The notes under the pieces: model-generated
Seen by the model: the letters and a program-made list of their open reading frames with translations, nothing else
Databases searched by the model: none
What the model was told of the DNA's origin: nothing
From: Paraburkholderia acidicola
GTDB lineage: Bacteria; Pseudomonadota; Gammaproteobacteria; Burkholderiales; Burkholderiaceae
Direction of reading: 5' to 3'
NCBI RefSeq assembly: GCF_002362315.1
Contig: NZ_MTZV01000002.1
Coordinates: 868,001-932,000 of the forward strand
Length of the DNA: 64,000 nucleotides
Made by a program: the position numbers and the translations under genes
In this document: piece by piece, positions 19,762 through 29,273 of the stretch
Layout of the letters: each line of letters starts with the position of its first letter
How positions within the stretch are numbered: the first letter of the stretch is position 1

Positions 19762-19995
19762 ATGGCACGCGTATGCCAAGTAACTGGGAAAGCGCCGATG
19801 AGCGGCAATAACGTTTCCCACGCGAACAACCGAACCAAGCGTCGTTTTCTCCCGAATCTGCAAAACCGCCGTTTCTGGGTCGAAAGCGAAAATCGCTGGG
19901 TGCGTCTGCGCGTCTCGAACGCCGGTCTGCGCCTGATCGACAAGAACGGTATCGACACCGTGCTCGCAGATTTGCGCGCACGCGGCGAAGCCTAA
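19762..19995 (+). CDS. rpmB: 50S ribosomal protein L28
   Basis: The 77-residue basic protein starts [27 protein letters not shown], the L28 signature, and ends [17 protein letters not shown]. It binds 23S rRNA in the large subunit. TTAGGAGTG precedes the ATG. It is coupled to rpmG, ten bases downstream. Confidence 0.98.
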   Translation: MARVCQVTGKAPMSGNNVSHANNRTKRRFLPNLQNRRFWVESENRWVRLRVSNAGLRLIDKNGIDTVLADLRARGEA

Positions 19996-20005
19996 GGAGT
20001 AAATC

Positions 20006-20173
20006 ATGGCAAAAGGCGCACGCGACAAGATCAAGCTGGAATCGACCGCAGGTACGGGTCACTTCTACACCACGACGAAAAACAAACGCAACATGCCGGA
20101 AAAGATGACGATCTCGAAGTTCGATCCCGTCGTCCGTAAGCACGTTGAGTACAAAGAAACCAAGATCAAGTAA
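20006..20173 (+). CDS. rpmG: 50S ribosomal protein L33
   Basis: The 55-residue product starts [21 protein letters not shown] and ends [13 protein letters not shown], a standard L33. It lacks the CxxC zinc pairs, so it is the zinc-independent form. TAAGGAGT gives a good ribosome site in the ten-base gap after rpmB. A terminator follows 20 bases after the stop. Confidence 0.98.
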   Translation: MAKGARDKIKLESTAGTGHFYTTTKNKRNMPEKMTISKFDPVVRKHVEYKETKIK

Positions 20174-20193
20174 TCTGGTTTCCGAGCTTGTCA

Positions 20194-20224
20194 AAAAAAC
20201 CCCGCATCTGCGGGGTTTTTGTTT
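20194..20224 (+). terminator. Terminator of the rpmB-rpmG operon
   Basis: A GC-rich 7-bp core stem (20199-20205 with 20210-20216), extended by A-T pairs, closes an ATCT loop and is followed by a T-run. Confidence 0.92.
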
Positions 20225-20393
20225 TTCTCCCCTCGTATCCGTTCCAGTCCGTCTCTTATCGTCGCCGCATTTCTTGCCCGTCGGCCGACTAGCCAGCTTT
20301 TCCTTGCGGGCTGTGGCGCGTATGCTCTCTCGTTTGGTCGGAAGCGCCTGAAGGCGCGCCGCAACAGCAAAGCGAGAGACGGAGAAGCAGCGA

Positions 20394-21992
20394 ATGAATT
20401 TCGATGTGGCGATTGTCGGTAGCGGTCTGGCAGGTCTGAGCGTTGCGCTGAATCTGGCGGAAACGCGGCGTGTCGCGATCGTGGCCAAACGCTCGATGAC
20501 CGAGGGTGCCAGCGACTGGGCCCAGGGCGGCATCGCCGCCGTACTCGATTCCGCGGATAGCGTCGAGAATCATGTGCGCGACACACTGGTCGCCGGCGGC
20601 GGGCTGTGCGACGAAGCGGCAACGCGTTTCATCGTCGAAAACGGTCGGGCCGCCATCGAATGGCTGATCGATCAGGGTGTGCCGTTCACCAAAGACGATG
20701 CCGCCGAACTCGGCTTCCACCTGACGCGCGAAGGTGGCCACAGTCATCGCCGGATCATTCACGCTGCCGATGCGACCGGCCATGCGGTCGTCGCCACGCT
20801 CAGCGAGCGCGTGCGCCAGCACCCGAACATCACGCTGCTCGAAGACCACTACGCCATCGATCTCATCACCTCGGACCGGCTCGGCCTGCCCGGGCGTCGC
20901 TGTCACGGCCTGTATGCGCTCGATCTAGCCAGCGGCCGCACGGTCACCATCGAGGCGCCGCACACCGTGCTCGCCACCGGTGGCGCAGGCAAGGTCTATC
21001 TCTATACGACCAACCCCGACACCGCGACCGGCGACGGCATCGCGATGGCCTGGCGCGCCGGCTGCCGGGTGTCGAACATGGAGTTCATCCAGTTTCATCC
21101 GACCTGCCTGTTCCACCCGTACGCCAAGTCGTTCCTCATTTCCGAAGCGGTGCGCGGCGAAGGCGGCATCCTGAAACTGCCCGACGGTACGCGCTTCATG
21201 GCAAATCACGACGAGCGTGCCGAACTCGCGCCGCGCGACATCGTTGCGCGCGCGATCGATTTCGAAATCAAGAAACGCGGTATCGACTGTGTGTATCTCG
21301 ACATCAGTCATCAACCGGCGGCGTTCTTGCAGGAGCACTTCCCGACCATCCTCGCGCGCTGCCGCGAATTCGGCATCGATATCACCCAGCAGCCGATCCC
21401 CGTCGTGCCGGCCGCGCACTACACGTGCGGCGGCGTTGTCACAGATCTCGCGGGCCGCACCGATCTGGCGGGCCTGTACGCGGTCGGCGAGACATCATGC
21501 ACGGGCCTGCATGGTGCGAACCGGCTGGCAAGCAACTCGCTGCTCGAATGTCTCGTGATCGGGCGATCGACGGCGACATCGATCGAAAAGGAAGGTTTTA
21601 GCGCTGCAGTACACGCACCGCTGCCGGACTGGGACGAAAGCCGCGTGTCCGATCCAGACGAGGAAGTGGTGGTCGCGCACAACTGGGACGAACTGCGTCG
21701 GCTGATGTGGAATTACGTCGGCATCGTGCGCACCGACAAACGGCTTGCGCGGGCGAAGCATCGGCTTGCGCTACTGCGCGACGAGATCCACGAGTACTAC
21801 GCGAATTTCCGCGTAAGCCGCGATCTGCTCGAACTGCGCAATCTGGTCGACGTCGCGTCGTTGATCGTCGACAGTGCGCGCTCGCGGCGTGAAAGCCGCG
21901 GGCTCCACTACAGTCGCGACTGGCCCGCCACATTGCCGAAGGCGCTACCGACCGTGTTGTCGCCGGAACGGGTGCGCAACCGCAACGTGTGA
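20394..21992 (+). CDS. nadB: L-aspartate oxidase NadB
   Basis: The 532-residue flavoprotein oxidises L-aspartate to iminoaspartate, the first step of NAD synthesis from aspartate. It starts [16 protein letters not shown], an FAD-binding dinucleotide fold, and carries [12 protein letters not shown], the active-site region [10 protein letters not shown] and the later HYTCGGV with [26 protein letters not shown]. The C-terminal helical domain is complete. It converges on nadA with a 19-bp gap. The next pathway enzyme after NadA, NadC, is not in this window. Confidence 0.96.
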   Translation: MNFDVAIVGSGLAGLSVALNLAETRRVAIVAKRSMTEGASDWAQGGIAAVLDSADSVENHVRDTLVAGGGLCDEAATRFIVENGRAAIEWLIDQGVPFTKDDAAELGFHLTREGGHSHRRIIHAADATGHAVVATLSERVRQHPNITLLEDHYAIDLITSDRLGLPGRRCHGLYALDLASGRTVTIEAPHTVLATGGAGKVYLYTTNPDTATGDGIAMAWRAGCRVSNMEFIQFHPTCLFHPYAKSFLISEAVRGEGGILKLPDGTRFMANHDERAELAPRDIVARAIDFEIKKRGIDCVYLDISHQPAAFLQEHFPTILARCREFGIDITQQPIPVVPAAHYTCGGVVTDLAGRTDLAGLYAVGETSCTGLHGANRLASNSLLECLVIGRSTATSIEKEGFSAAVHAPLPDWDESRVSDPDEEVVVAHNWDELRRLMWNYVGIVRTDKRLARAKHRLALLRDEIHEYYANFRVSRDLLELRNLVDVASLIVDSARSRRESRGLHYSRDWPATLPKALPTVLSPERVRNRNV

Positions 21993-22011
21993 CCGGGCAC
22001 CCGCAACAACA

Positions 22012-23148
22012 CTACGCCGGGCCGACGTTCGAAAACAACGCTGCGTCACGCGCCAGATCGCCGCTCGTCTGCACACGCTTCTTGTGGCGCGCCGCGAAAT
22101 CGAGCATCCGGTCGATCGGCTGCTTCGCCCGCTCACCGATGGCCGCATCGACGAAGATTTCGTTCTGACCGTGCTCGAGCACGTGGGCGAGATTCGTGAG
22201 GCCGTTCATCGCCATCCACGGACAATGCGCGCAGCTCTTGCAGCTCGCGCTGTTGCCGGCGGTCGGCGCCTCGATAAAGATCTTGCCAGGTGCTGCGAGC
22301 CGCATCTTGTGCAGGATGCCGAGATCGGTTGCCACGATGAAATGCGTTGCGTCGAGCCGCTGCGCCGCGTCGATCAACTGCGTCGTCGAGCCGACGACAT
22401 CGGCCAGCGCCACAACGCTTTCCGGCGACTCCGGATGCACGAGCACTTTCGCGTGCGGATACTCGGCGCGCAGCAGATCGAGTTCGATGCCCTTGAACTC
22501 GTCGTGCACGAGACACGAGCCCTGCCACAGCAGCATGTCCGCACCGGTCTTCTTCTGAATGTAGCCACCGAGGTGCCGGTCCGGTGCCCAGAGGATTTTC
22601 TCGCCTCGTGCATGCAGGTCGGCCACGATCTCGAGGCCGATCGACGACGTCACCATCCAGTCCGCGCGCGCCTTCACGGCTGCGCTCGTATTCGCGTAGA
22701 CGACCACCGTGCGGTCGGGATGTGCATCGCAGAATGCTGAGAATTCGTCGGCGGGACAACCGAGATCGAGCGAGCAGGTCGCATCGAGATCGGGCATCAG
22801 GATGCGCTTGCCGGGACTCAGGATCTTCGCGGTTTCGCCCATGAAACGCACACCCGCAACCACCAGGGTCTGCGCCTCGTGATCGCGACCGAAACGTGCC
22901 ATCTCGAGTGAATCAGCGACGCAGCCGCCGGTCTCATCGGCAAGCTCTTGCAGTTCCGCGTCCACGTAGTAATGCGCGACAAGCACGGCCTTTTCGCGCG
23001 CAAGCAACGCGCGAATGCGTGCCTTCAGTGCGACCCGCTCCTCCGCCGATGGCGTCTCGGGCACCTTCGCCCACGCCTGACCGACACCGCATATCAGCCC
23101 CTGGGGCTGTGGCCGGTCGTATTCGACGCTCCTGATCGCCTGATTCAT
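22012..23148 (-). CDS. nadA: Quinolinate synthase NadA
   Basis: ATG 23148 follows CAGGAGCC; the 19 extra residues of the longer frame are unsupported. The 378-residue enzyme condenses iminoaspartate with dihydroxyacetone phosphate to quinolinate using a [4Fe-4S] cluster. Candidate ligands are the cysteines in DLDATCSLD or [20 protein letters not shown] and [13 protein letters not shown]. The phosphate-binding [17 protein letters not shown] is clear. It lies convergent to nadB and 119 bp downstream of the desaturase, separated from it by a terminator. Confidence 0.95.
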   Translation of the reverse strand: MNQAIRSVEYDRPQPQGLICGVGQAWAKVPETPSAEERVALKARIRALLAREKAVLVAHYYVDAELQELADETGGCVADSLEMARFGRDHEAQTLVVAGVRFMGETAKILSPGKRILMPDLDATCSLDLGCPADEFSAFCDAHPDRTVVVYANTSAAVKARADWMVTSSIGLEIVADLHARGEKILWAPDRHLGGYIQKKTGADMLLWQGSCLVHDEFKGIELDLLRAEYPHAKVLVHPESPESVVALADVVGSTTQLIDAAQRLDATHFIVATDLGILHKMRLAAPGKIFIEAPTAGNSASCKSCAHCPWMAMNGLTNLAHVLEHGQNEIFVDAAIGERAKQPIDRMLDFAARHKKRVQTSGDLARDAALFSNVGPA

Positions 23149-23211
23149 GATGGCTCCTGTCCGGCTGATCTGTGGCACGCCGCGAGATGCTCCGGGCGCG
23201 CCCAAAAAAGA

Positions 23212-23235
23212 AAAACCCCGCCAACGCGGGGTTTT
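23212..23235 (-). terminator. Terminator of the desaturase gene
   Basis: A perfect 10-bp stem (23212-23221 with 23226-23235) closes a CAAC loop. Read on the minus strand it follows the desaturase stop by about 33 bases and precedes nadA. Confidence 0.88.
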
Positions 23236-23267
23236 ATGACGTGCTGAAATTTTAAAGGATTTCGTGC

Positions 23268-24464
23268 TCAGGCGTAGCGGCGCAAACGCATGGCGAATTC
23301 CTGCAGGGCCTTGATGCCGCTCTGTTCAGCACGGTGGCACCAGTCCTGCAATTGCGTCAGCAACTGGTCGCGCGATGCATTCGAACGCTCCCACATCGAC
23401 GCCAGTTCGTTACGCAATTCGATATACGTGCGCAGCTTCTGGCTGTTCGCGAAGATCTGCGGCAACTGACGCTTCTGCGGTTCGTCGAGGCCCGACTCTT
23501 CCTTGTGGAACCAGCTGCGCGCGTTGCGCATGACCTGGTACTTTTCGCGCGCGCCCACTTCCTTCAGATGCGCGAGTTCCTGGCGGTATGCGCGCTTCAC
23601 AGCCTTGCCATAACTGGCCATGACTTCGTAGCGGTTTGCGAGCACGGCTTGCAGCGTGTCCTGATCGAGAACCAGCTTGCCTGTAGACAGGCGCGGCGTC
23701 GGTGCGATCTTCTTCACCTTGGCCAGACGGAACGCCGAGAGAATGCGGATGTACATCCAGCCGATATCGAACTCGAACCACTTGTTCGACATCTTGGCCG
23801 ACGTCGCATACGTGTGGTGATTGTTGTGCAGCTCTTCACCGCCGATCAGGATGCCCCACGGGAAGATGTTCGTGCTTGCATCTGCCGAGTTGAAGTTGCG
23901 GTAGCCCCAGAAGTGCGCGAGACCGTTGACCACGCCTGCGGCCCAGAACGGAATCCAGATCATCTGGATAGCCCACACGCTCAAACCGACGATACCGAAC
24001 AGCGCAACGTCGATCACCATCATCAGGCTGATACCGAGGATCGGGTACTTCGAGTAGACGTTGCGTTCCATCCAGTCGTTCGGCGTGCCGTGGCTGAACT
24101 TGCGCATCGTTTCTTCGTTCTTCGCTTCCGCGCGATACAGTTCGGCGCCTTCGAGCAGCACCTTCCAGAAACCGCGCGTCTGCGGGCTATGCGGATCTTC
24201 TTCGGTCTCGCACTTCGCGTGGTGCTTGCGGTGAATCGCGGCCCACTGACCGGTCAGCATGCCCGTGGTCATCCACAGCCAGAGCCGGAAGAAATGACTG
24301 GCGACGGGGTGCAGATCGAGCGCGCGATGCGCCTGGCAGCGGTGCAGATACACCGTTACGCCGATGATCGTCACGTGCGTCATTGCCAGTGCGGACAATA
24401 TGATCTGCCACCACGAAAGACGCAGCAGGCCGTTGCCAAGGAAATCAAGCGAGGAATTCAACAA
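23268..24464 (-). CDS. Membrane fatty acid (acyl-CoA type) desaturase
   Basis: The 398-residue membrane protein carries three histidine clusters of the delta-9 desaturase family: [21 protein letters not shown] and [12 protein letters not shown]. These bind the diiron centre that inserts a cis double bond into an acyl chain. Four hydrophobic helices flank them (first near residues 15-40). The C-terminal 130 residues are polar and helical and appear longer than in minimal desaturases. Control of membrane fluidity is the expected role. It is a single-gene unit. Confidence 0.92.
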   Translation of the reverse strand: MLNSSLDFLGNGLLRLSWWQIILSALAMTHVTIIGVTVYLHRCQAHRALDLHPVASHFFRLWLWMTTGMLTGQWAAIHRKHHAKCETEEDPHSPQTRGFWKVLLEGAELYRAEAKNEETMRKFSHGTPNDWMERNVYSKYPILGISLMMVIDVALFGIVGLSVWAIQMIWIPFWAAGVVNGLAHFWGYRNFNSADASTNIFPWGILIGGEELHNNHHTYATSAKMSNKWFEFDIGWMYIRILSAFRLAKVKKIAPTPRLSTGKLVLDQDTLQAVLANRYEVMASYGKAVKRAYRQELAHLKEVGAREKYQVMRNARSWFHKEESGLDEPQKRQLPQIFANSQKLRTYIELRNELASMWERSNASRDQLLTQLQDWCHRAEQSGIKALQEFAMRLRRYA

Positions 24465-24643
24465 GGTCGTTTACCTGTGGAACAGAAAACATCCGCGCAG
24501 TGGCGGATGTCAAGAAAGTGAAAGCATACGTCGAGATTGGACGGTAGTTTACTAGAACCGTTCCAAGTGTATGTAACAAATGGATATTTTTTTACCCTGG
24601 CGAGAATTCACGGGGGTTCGACGCGGTGTTTTAAGTGCCGTTT

Positions 24644-26035
24644 TTAGCGCGCGACCGGCTCTGGCGGGGCGTCCGGCGGCAGTGCAGACTCGTTCGCGGC
24701 ATGCCCGGTCATTGTTACCGCCTGTGGCAGGATGTCGCTGGCGCTGCCCACAATTCGGACTTCGCGCTGCGCGTACGGAATCGAAATGCCGTGTTCGACA
24801 AAAAGCCGCCAGATATTCCGGTTCACCGCCGAGCGGACCGAGGCAGTCCCGGTCGCGGCGTCTTCGATCCAGAAACCCAGTTCGAGATTGATGCCGTCGG
24901 GGCCAAAACTGGCGAGGTAAGGCGTCGGCACCGGTTCCTGCAGCACGCGGCTCACCCCTTGGGTCGCCTCGACCAGCAGGGCCATCGCCTGCTCGACATC
25001 CGATGTATAAGCGACCTGGACCGCCGCCTTCGAATAGCCTCGCGTCAGATACGACGACTGGTTCTGCACGACATCGGTGATCAGCTTTTCGTTCGGAATC
25101 AGCGTCTCGTTGCCGTCGAGCCCGCGCACCACCGTATAGCGAGTACGGATCTGCGTGACCATGCCCTGCAGTCCGCTCACGTTGATCGTGTCGCCGATAC
25201 GCAGCGACCGGTCGATCAGGATGATGAAGCCCGACACGTAGTTGCTCGCGATCTTCTGCAAGCCGAACCCGAGCCCAACGCCAAGCGCGCCGCCGAACAC
25301 CCCCAGCACCGTAATGTCGATGCCGACCAGCGACAGGCTGATCAACACCGCCGCCAGCATGAAGAGCGCCCGGCCGACACGCGCCAGCACCACCTTCAGG
25401 TTCGCATCGAGCGAACGGGAGCGGATCAGCCGCTCTTCGAACGTTGCACCGAGCCACATCGCGACGATCATCGTCACGCACACCCACAGCACGCCGCTTA
25501 GCAGCGACAGCAGCGTCAGATGGGTATTCGCGATGCGAAACTTCACGCTCCCCATCCACGCGAGCACGTCGTCCTGAATGCCCATCACGGTGAGCACCAT
25601 GCCCACCCACACCACCAGTGAGACGAGCTTCTCGACGAGCGACAGCCATGCATGCGTCTCGCCGTGCGCGCCGAATACGCGCCGCGCGACGAAGAACACG
25701 AGATAGATCAGGCCGATGCCGAATAGCGGCACGAGCGCGAGATCGAGTAGCGACGTGTCCATGAACTGCTCGGCAATGGCTTGCGCGATCAGCACGAACA
25801 CGCCGCCAATCAGCGGGAAGAACGCCTTGTTCAGGCTTTCTGCGCCGAAGCGCAGCGTCTGGTAACGCGTCTGGCGCCGCAGGTCCAGCGTCCGCCGCAA
25901 CAGCCGTGCGAGCAGCCACGCGAGCGCCAGTGTGCCGAGCAGCACGCCGGCCTGCCACACGATCTCCGGCTGGCCGAAATCACGCGTAAGGCCGCCGAGC
26001 ATATGGGACAAGATGCGATCGGACAGGGTCGTCAA
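24644..26035 (-). CDS. MscS-family mechanosensitive channel
   Basis: The 463-residue protein has several N-terminal membrane helices, then the MscS pore helix and beta domain: GVFGGALGVGLGFGLQKIASNYVSGFIILIDR followed by IGDTINVSGLQGMV and a RYTVVRGLDGNETLIPNE segment. It would open under membrane tension to release solutes. It is longer than E. coli MscS because of additional helices, like the YnaI group. It is followed closely by the methyltransferase-purN pair, 43 bp upstream on the same strand. Confidence 0.92.
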   Translation of the reverse strand: MTTLSDRILSHMLGGLTRDFGQPEIVWQAGVLLGTLALAWLLARLLRRTLDLRRQTRYQTLRFGAESLNKAFFPLIGGVFVLIAQAIAEQFMDTSLLDLALVPLFGIGLIYLVFFVARRVFGAHGETHAWLSLVEKLVSLVVWVGMVLTVMGIQDDVLAWMGSVKFRIANTHLTLLSLLSGVLWVCVTMIVAMWLGATFEERLIRSRSLDANLKVVLARVGRALFMLAAVLISLSLVGIDITVLGVFGGALGVGLGFGLQKIASNYVSGFIILIDRSLRIGDTINVSGLQGMVTQIRTRYTVVRGLDGNETLIPNEKLITDVVQNQSSYLTRGYSKAAVQVAYTSDVEQAMALLVEATQGVSRVLQEPVPTPYLASFGPDGINLELGFWIEDAATGTASVRSAVNRNIWRLFVEHGISIPYAQREVRIVGSASDILPQAVTMTGHAANESALPPDAPPEPVAR

Positions 26036-26077
26036 GAGTGTCTCGCGTGAAGTCGAAGGTTGCGTGCCGCAGCCGGC

Positions 26078-27337
26078 CTAGGCACGGCGTTCCAGCACGG
26101 CCGCGAAGAAGCCGTCGGTTGCATGGCGGTGCGGCCACAGCGAGAGATAGTCCCCCGTATCGACGTCGATGCGCTGCTCGGCGAGTACGTCTCGCGCCGG
26201 TACCAGCACGAATTCTGCGTGGTCAGCGAGAAACTGCGTCACGATCGCCTCGTTCTCCGCCTCGAGAATGCTGCACGTCGCATAGATGAGCCGGCCGCCC
26301 TTCTTCACGAGCCGCGACGCGCTCGCCAGAATCGACGCCTGCTTGGGCGCGAGTTCGGTGATCGACGCCGGCGTCTGGCGCCACTTCAGGTCCGGATTGC
26401 GGCGCAGCGTACCGAGCCCGCTGCACGGCGCGTCGACCAGCACGCGATCGATCTTGCCCGCAAGGCGCTTGATCTTCGCGTCGTGCTCGCTGTCGATCAG
26501 CACCGGGTTCACGTTCGACAGCCCGCTGCGTGCGAGCCGCGGCTTGAGCTTCGCGAGCCGCCGGTCGGAAATGTCGAAGGCATAGAGGCGACCGGTGGAA
26601 CGCATCATCGCGCCGAGCGCGAGCGTCTTGCCGCCCGCGCCCGCGCAAAAGTCGACGATCATCTCGCCGCGCTTGGGCGCCACCAGCGAGCACAGCAGCT
26701 GGCTGCCTTCGTCCTGCACTTCGACCCAGCCGTTCTGGAATGCATCGAGCTTGGTGAGCGGCGGCTTGCCGACCACCCGCACACCGAACGGCGCAAACGG
26801 CGTCGCGCCCGCTTCGATGCCGGCCTTGCCGAGCGCATTCAACACCTCGTCGCGACTCGCCTTTTGCGGGTTCGCACGCAGATCGAGCGGCGCCGGATAG
26901 TTGAGTGCGGCAGCGAGCTGGGCCAGTTCTTCGGGCGGGAAGCGTCCGGTGAGTGCTTCGGCGATCCAGTCGGGCAGGTTCATGCGGATGCGCAGCGACA
27001 GGCTCTCCGGGTCGATCTTCGCCACGTGTTCGAGCCACGTGCTTTCGGAATCGGACACGAACGGCTTGAGCGCGCTGCGGCCCGCCGTCTGCATCAGGCC
27101 GAGTAGCGCAAGCCGGCGGGCGGGGCTGCCGGTGCCACTCTCGGCCAGATGGGCGAACTCCATCCGGCGGCGCAGCACAGCGAACACGGCCTCGGCGATC
27201 ACACCGCGCTCGCCGTGCCCGAGCTTCGGGTGGGCACGGAAAAAGCGGCTGGTAGTAGCGTCGGCCGGGCCTGCGAACTTCAGGACCTCGGCCAGCAGCG
27301 TTTCGGTTTGTCCAATCAGGAATCCATGTAGTCTCAT
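26078..27337 (-). CDS. RsmB/NOP2-family RNA (cytosine-5) methyltransferase
   Basis: The 419-residue protein combines an N-terminal helical region (residues 1-150) with a SAM-dependent domain: DFCAGAGGKTLALGAMM is motif I, VDAPCSGLGTLRR is motif IV with one catalytic cysteine, and IYATCSILEAEN contains the second. It methylates cytosine in rRNA or tRNA. The N-terminus is less like NusB than in true RsmB, so no specific name is given. Its ATG overlaps the purN stop in an ATGA, so it is coupled to purN. Confidence 0.88.
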   Translation of the reverse strand: MRLHGFLIGQTETLLAEVLKFAGPADATTSRFFRAHPKLGHGERGVIAEAVFAVLRRRMEFAHLAESGTGSPARRLALLGLMQTAGRSALKPFVSDSESTWLEHVAKIDPESLSLRIRMNLPDWIAEALTGRFPPEELAQLAAALNYPAPLDLRANPQKASRDEVLNALGKAGIEAGATPFAPFGVRVVGKPPLTKLDAFQNGWVEVQDEGSQLLCSLVAPKRGEMIVDFCAGAGGKTLALGAMMRSTGRLYAFDISDRRLAKLKPRLARSGLSNVNPVLIDSEHDAKIKRLAGKIDRVLVDAPCSGLGTLRRNPDLKWRQTPASITELAPKQASILASASRLVKKGGRLIYATCSILEAENEAIVTQFLADHAEFVLVPARDVLAEQRIDVDTGDYLSLWPHRHATDGFFAAVLERRA

Positions 27338-27993
27338 GCGCCCTCTCCGGCGTAGCTTGTCGTTTCAGCAAAGAGCCACTGCGGCTCGGGCGGTGTTACG
27401 GCGACGCGCAGTCCGTCGGGCGCAAGACGCCCTTCGACAAACCAGCGCACCGCGCGTGGGTAAAGGATATGTTCGGCGGCCAGCACACGGGCGGCGAGCG
27501 TCGTGGCGTCGTCGCCGGCGAGTACCGGCACGGCCACCTGGGCGACGATCGGCCCGTGATCGAGCTGCGACGTGACAAAATGCACCGATGCGCCGTGCAG
27601 ACGAACGCCGGCGTCGAGCGCCTGCTGATGGGTTTTCAGGCCGGGAAAGCTCGGCAGCAACGAAGGATGGATGTTCAGCATGCGCCCCGCGTAGCGATCG
27701 ACGAAGCCGGCGGTCAGCACCCGCATGAAGCCGGCGAGCAAGACCAGATCGGGCGCAAAGCCGTCGATCTGCGCGGCCAGCGCGGCGTCGAAGGCCTCGC
27801 GGTCAGGGTACTGGCGGTGGTCGACGACCGCCGTGGCAATGCCTTGCGACGCGGCGAACGCAAGGCCCGCAGCGTCGAGACGGCTGGCAATCACGGCGGC
27901 GACCTGCGCTGGCCAGCGCTCACGCGCGCAGGCGCGGACGACCGCTTCCATGTTGCTGCCCCGCCCCGAAATCAGGATGACGAGTTTTTTCAT
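27334..27993 (-). CDS. purN: Phosphoribosylglycinamide formyltransferase PurN
   Basis: The 219-residue enzyme transfers a formyl group from 10-formyltetrahydrofolate to GAR in purine synthesis. ISGRGSNMEAVV binds the substrate phosphate, and the catalytic Asn-His-Asp set is visible in NIHPSLLPSFPGLKTH and SQLDHGPIV. It overlaps the methyltransferase by four bases. It diverges from ribF with 119 bp between. Confidence 0.95.
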   Translation of the reverse strand: MKKLVILISGRGSNMEAVVRACARERWPAQVAAVIASRLDAAGLAFAASQGIATAVVDHRQYPDREAFDAALAAQIDGFAPDLVLLAGFMRVLTAGFVDRYAGRMLNIHPSLLPSFPGLKTHQQALDAGVRLHGASVHFVTSQLDHGPIVAQVAVPVLAGDDATTLAARVLAAEHILYPRAVRWFVEGRLAPDGLRVAVTPPEPQWLFAETTSYAGEGA

Positions 27994-28112
27994 TGGCGGA
28001 TTTTATCATTCGGGGACCCCCGAAACCGCGCTGCGCCGCCGTGGCCGGCTCCGAGCGTTTATAATCGTTTGTTTTGCGGCATTCCAGCCGCCTCATATAA
28101 CGCCCCGCTATC

Positions 28113-29108
28113 GTGAGAGTTTTCCGCGGTCTTCCCAATGCCGAAAGCCGTGCGCCGTGCGCATTGACGATCGGCAACTTCGACGGTGTCCACCGCGGCC
28201 ATCAGGCTCTGCTCGCGCACGTGCGCGCCGCGGCCGATGCACGCGGGCTGCCCGTCTGCGTGATGACCTTCGAGCCCCACCCCCGCGAATTCTTCAACCC
28301 GGCCGGCGCGCCGCCGCGCATCGCGATGCTGCGCGACAAGCTCGAAGCGCTGCGCATGAACGGTGTCGACCGTGTGGTGGTCGAGCATTTCAACCAGACT
28401 TTCGCGAGCCAGTCGCCGGATGCGTTTGTTGAACGGATCATCGTGAACGGGCTGCACGCGCGCTGGGTGATGATCGGCGACGACTTCCGCTACGGCGCCC
28501 GACGTGCCGGCGATTTCGCTTCGTTGAAGGCGGCCGGCAACCATCACGGTTTCGAAGTCGAGCAGATGGCAACCGTTGCCGATCCGTCCGGCGCACGCAT
28601 CTCGAGTTCCGGTGTTCGCGCAGCGCTCGTCGCTGGCGATCTCGATGCGGCGCGCGGTGCGCTCGGCCGCGACTATCTGATCAGCGGCCACGTCGTACAC
28701 GGCATGAAGCTCGGCCGCGACCTCGGCTTCCCCACACTGAACCTGCCGATCGCCCACAAGCGGCCGGCGCTCGCGGGCATTTTCGTGGTCCGTGTGCATG
28801 GCATCGAAGACCAGCCGTTGCCGGGCGTCGCAAGCCTCGGCCTGCGGCCGACCGTCGACGACTCCGGCCGCGTGCTGCTCGAAGTGCATCTGCTCGACTG
28901 GCACGGCGATGCGTACGGCAAGCTCGTGCGCGTCGAATTCCTGAAGAAGCTGCGCGACGAAGAGAAGTACGTCGATCTCGAAACATTGACCGCTGCGATC
29001 GCCCGCGACGTCGCCCATGCACGCGAGTGGTTCGCTGCCGCCAGTGGCGCTGCACCGGGCCGCAGCGCAACGGGCTTCGCCACCTCGGCGACCGATCGAA
29101 TTAGCTAG
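28113..29108 (+). CDS. ribF: Bifunctional riboflavin kinase / FAD synthetase RibF
   Basis: The start codon is GTG at 28113; the conserved sequence begins a few residues later. In 331 residues it has the adenylyltransferase domain (TIGNFDGVHRGHQALL, then the ISSSGVRAALVAGD segment) and a C-terminal riboflavin kinase domain (GRDLGFPTLNL, GVASLGLRPTVDD). It turns riboflavin into FMN and FAD. It precedes ileS by about 165 bp, the usual ribF-ileS-lspA order. No FMN riboswitch is seen upstream. Confidence 0.94.
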   Translation: MRVFRGLPNAESRAPCALTIGNFDGVHRGHQALLAHVRAAADARGLPVCVMTFEPHPREFFNPAGAPPRIAMLRDKLEALRMNGVDRVVVEHFNQTFASQSPDAFVERIIVNGLHARWVMIGDDFRYGARRAGDFASLKAAGNHHGFEVEQMATVADPSGARISSSGVRAALVAGDLDAARGALGRDYLISGHVVHGMKLGRDLGFPTLNLPIAHKRPALAGIFVVRVHGIEDQPLPGVASLGLRPTVDDSGRVLLEVHLLDWHGDAYGKLVRVEFLKKLRDEEKYVDLETLTAAIARDVAHAREWFAAASGAAPGRSATGFATSATDRIS

Positions 29109-29273
29109 CCTTATGCGGTACCGTGCCGGCACGCTGCCCGCACAGTACCGATCGCCGCGTCCCGGCAGGCCTGCCGCGCACCGCGCGGAACCGCCCGCCA
29201 GACGCTCCCCGTACAGCTCGCGCCGTTGCGCGGACCGCATACACCCAGACACTGTATCTAACGCGACTTCATC

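Noticed and set aside
24552..25958. 468-residue minus-strand frame inside the MscS gene
   Set aside because: Arg/Ala-rich out-of-frame shadow; the true frame shows the MscS pore and beta domain.
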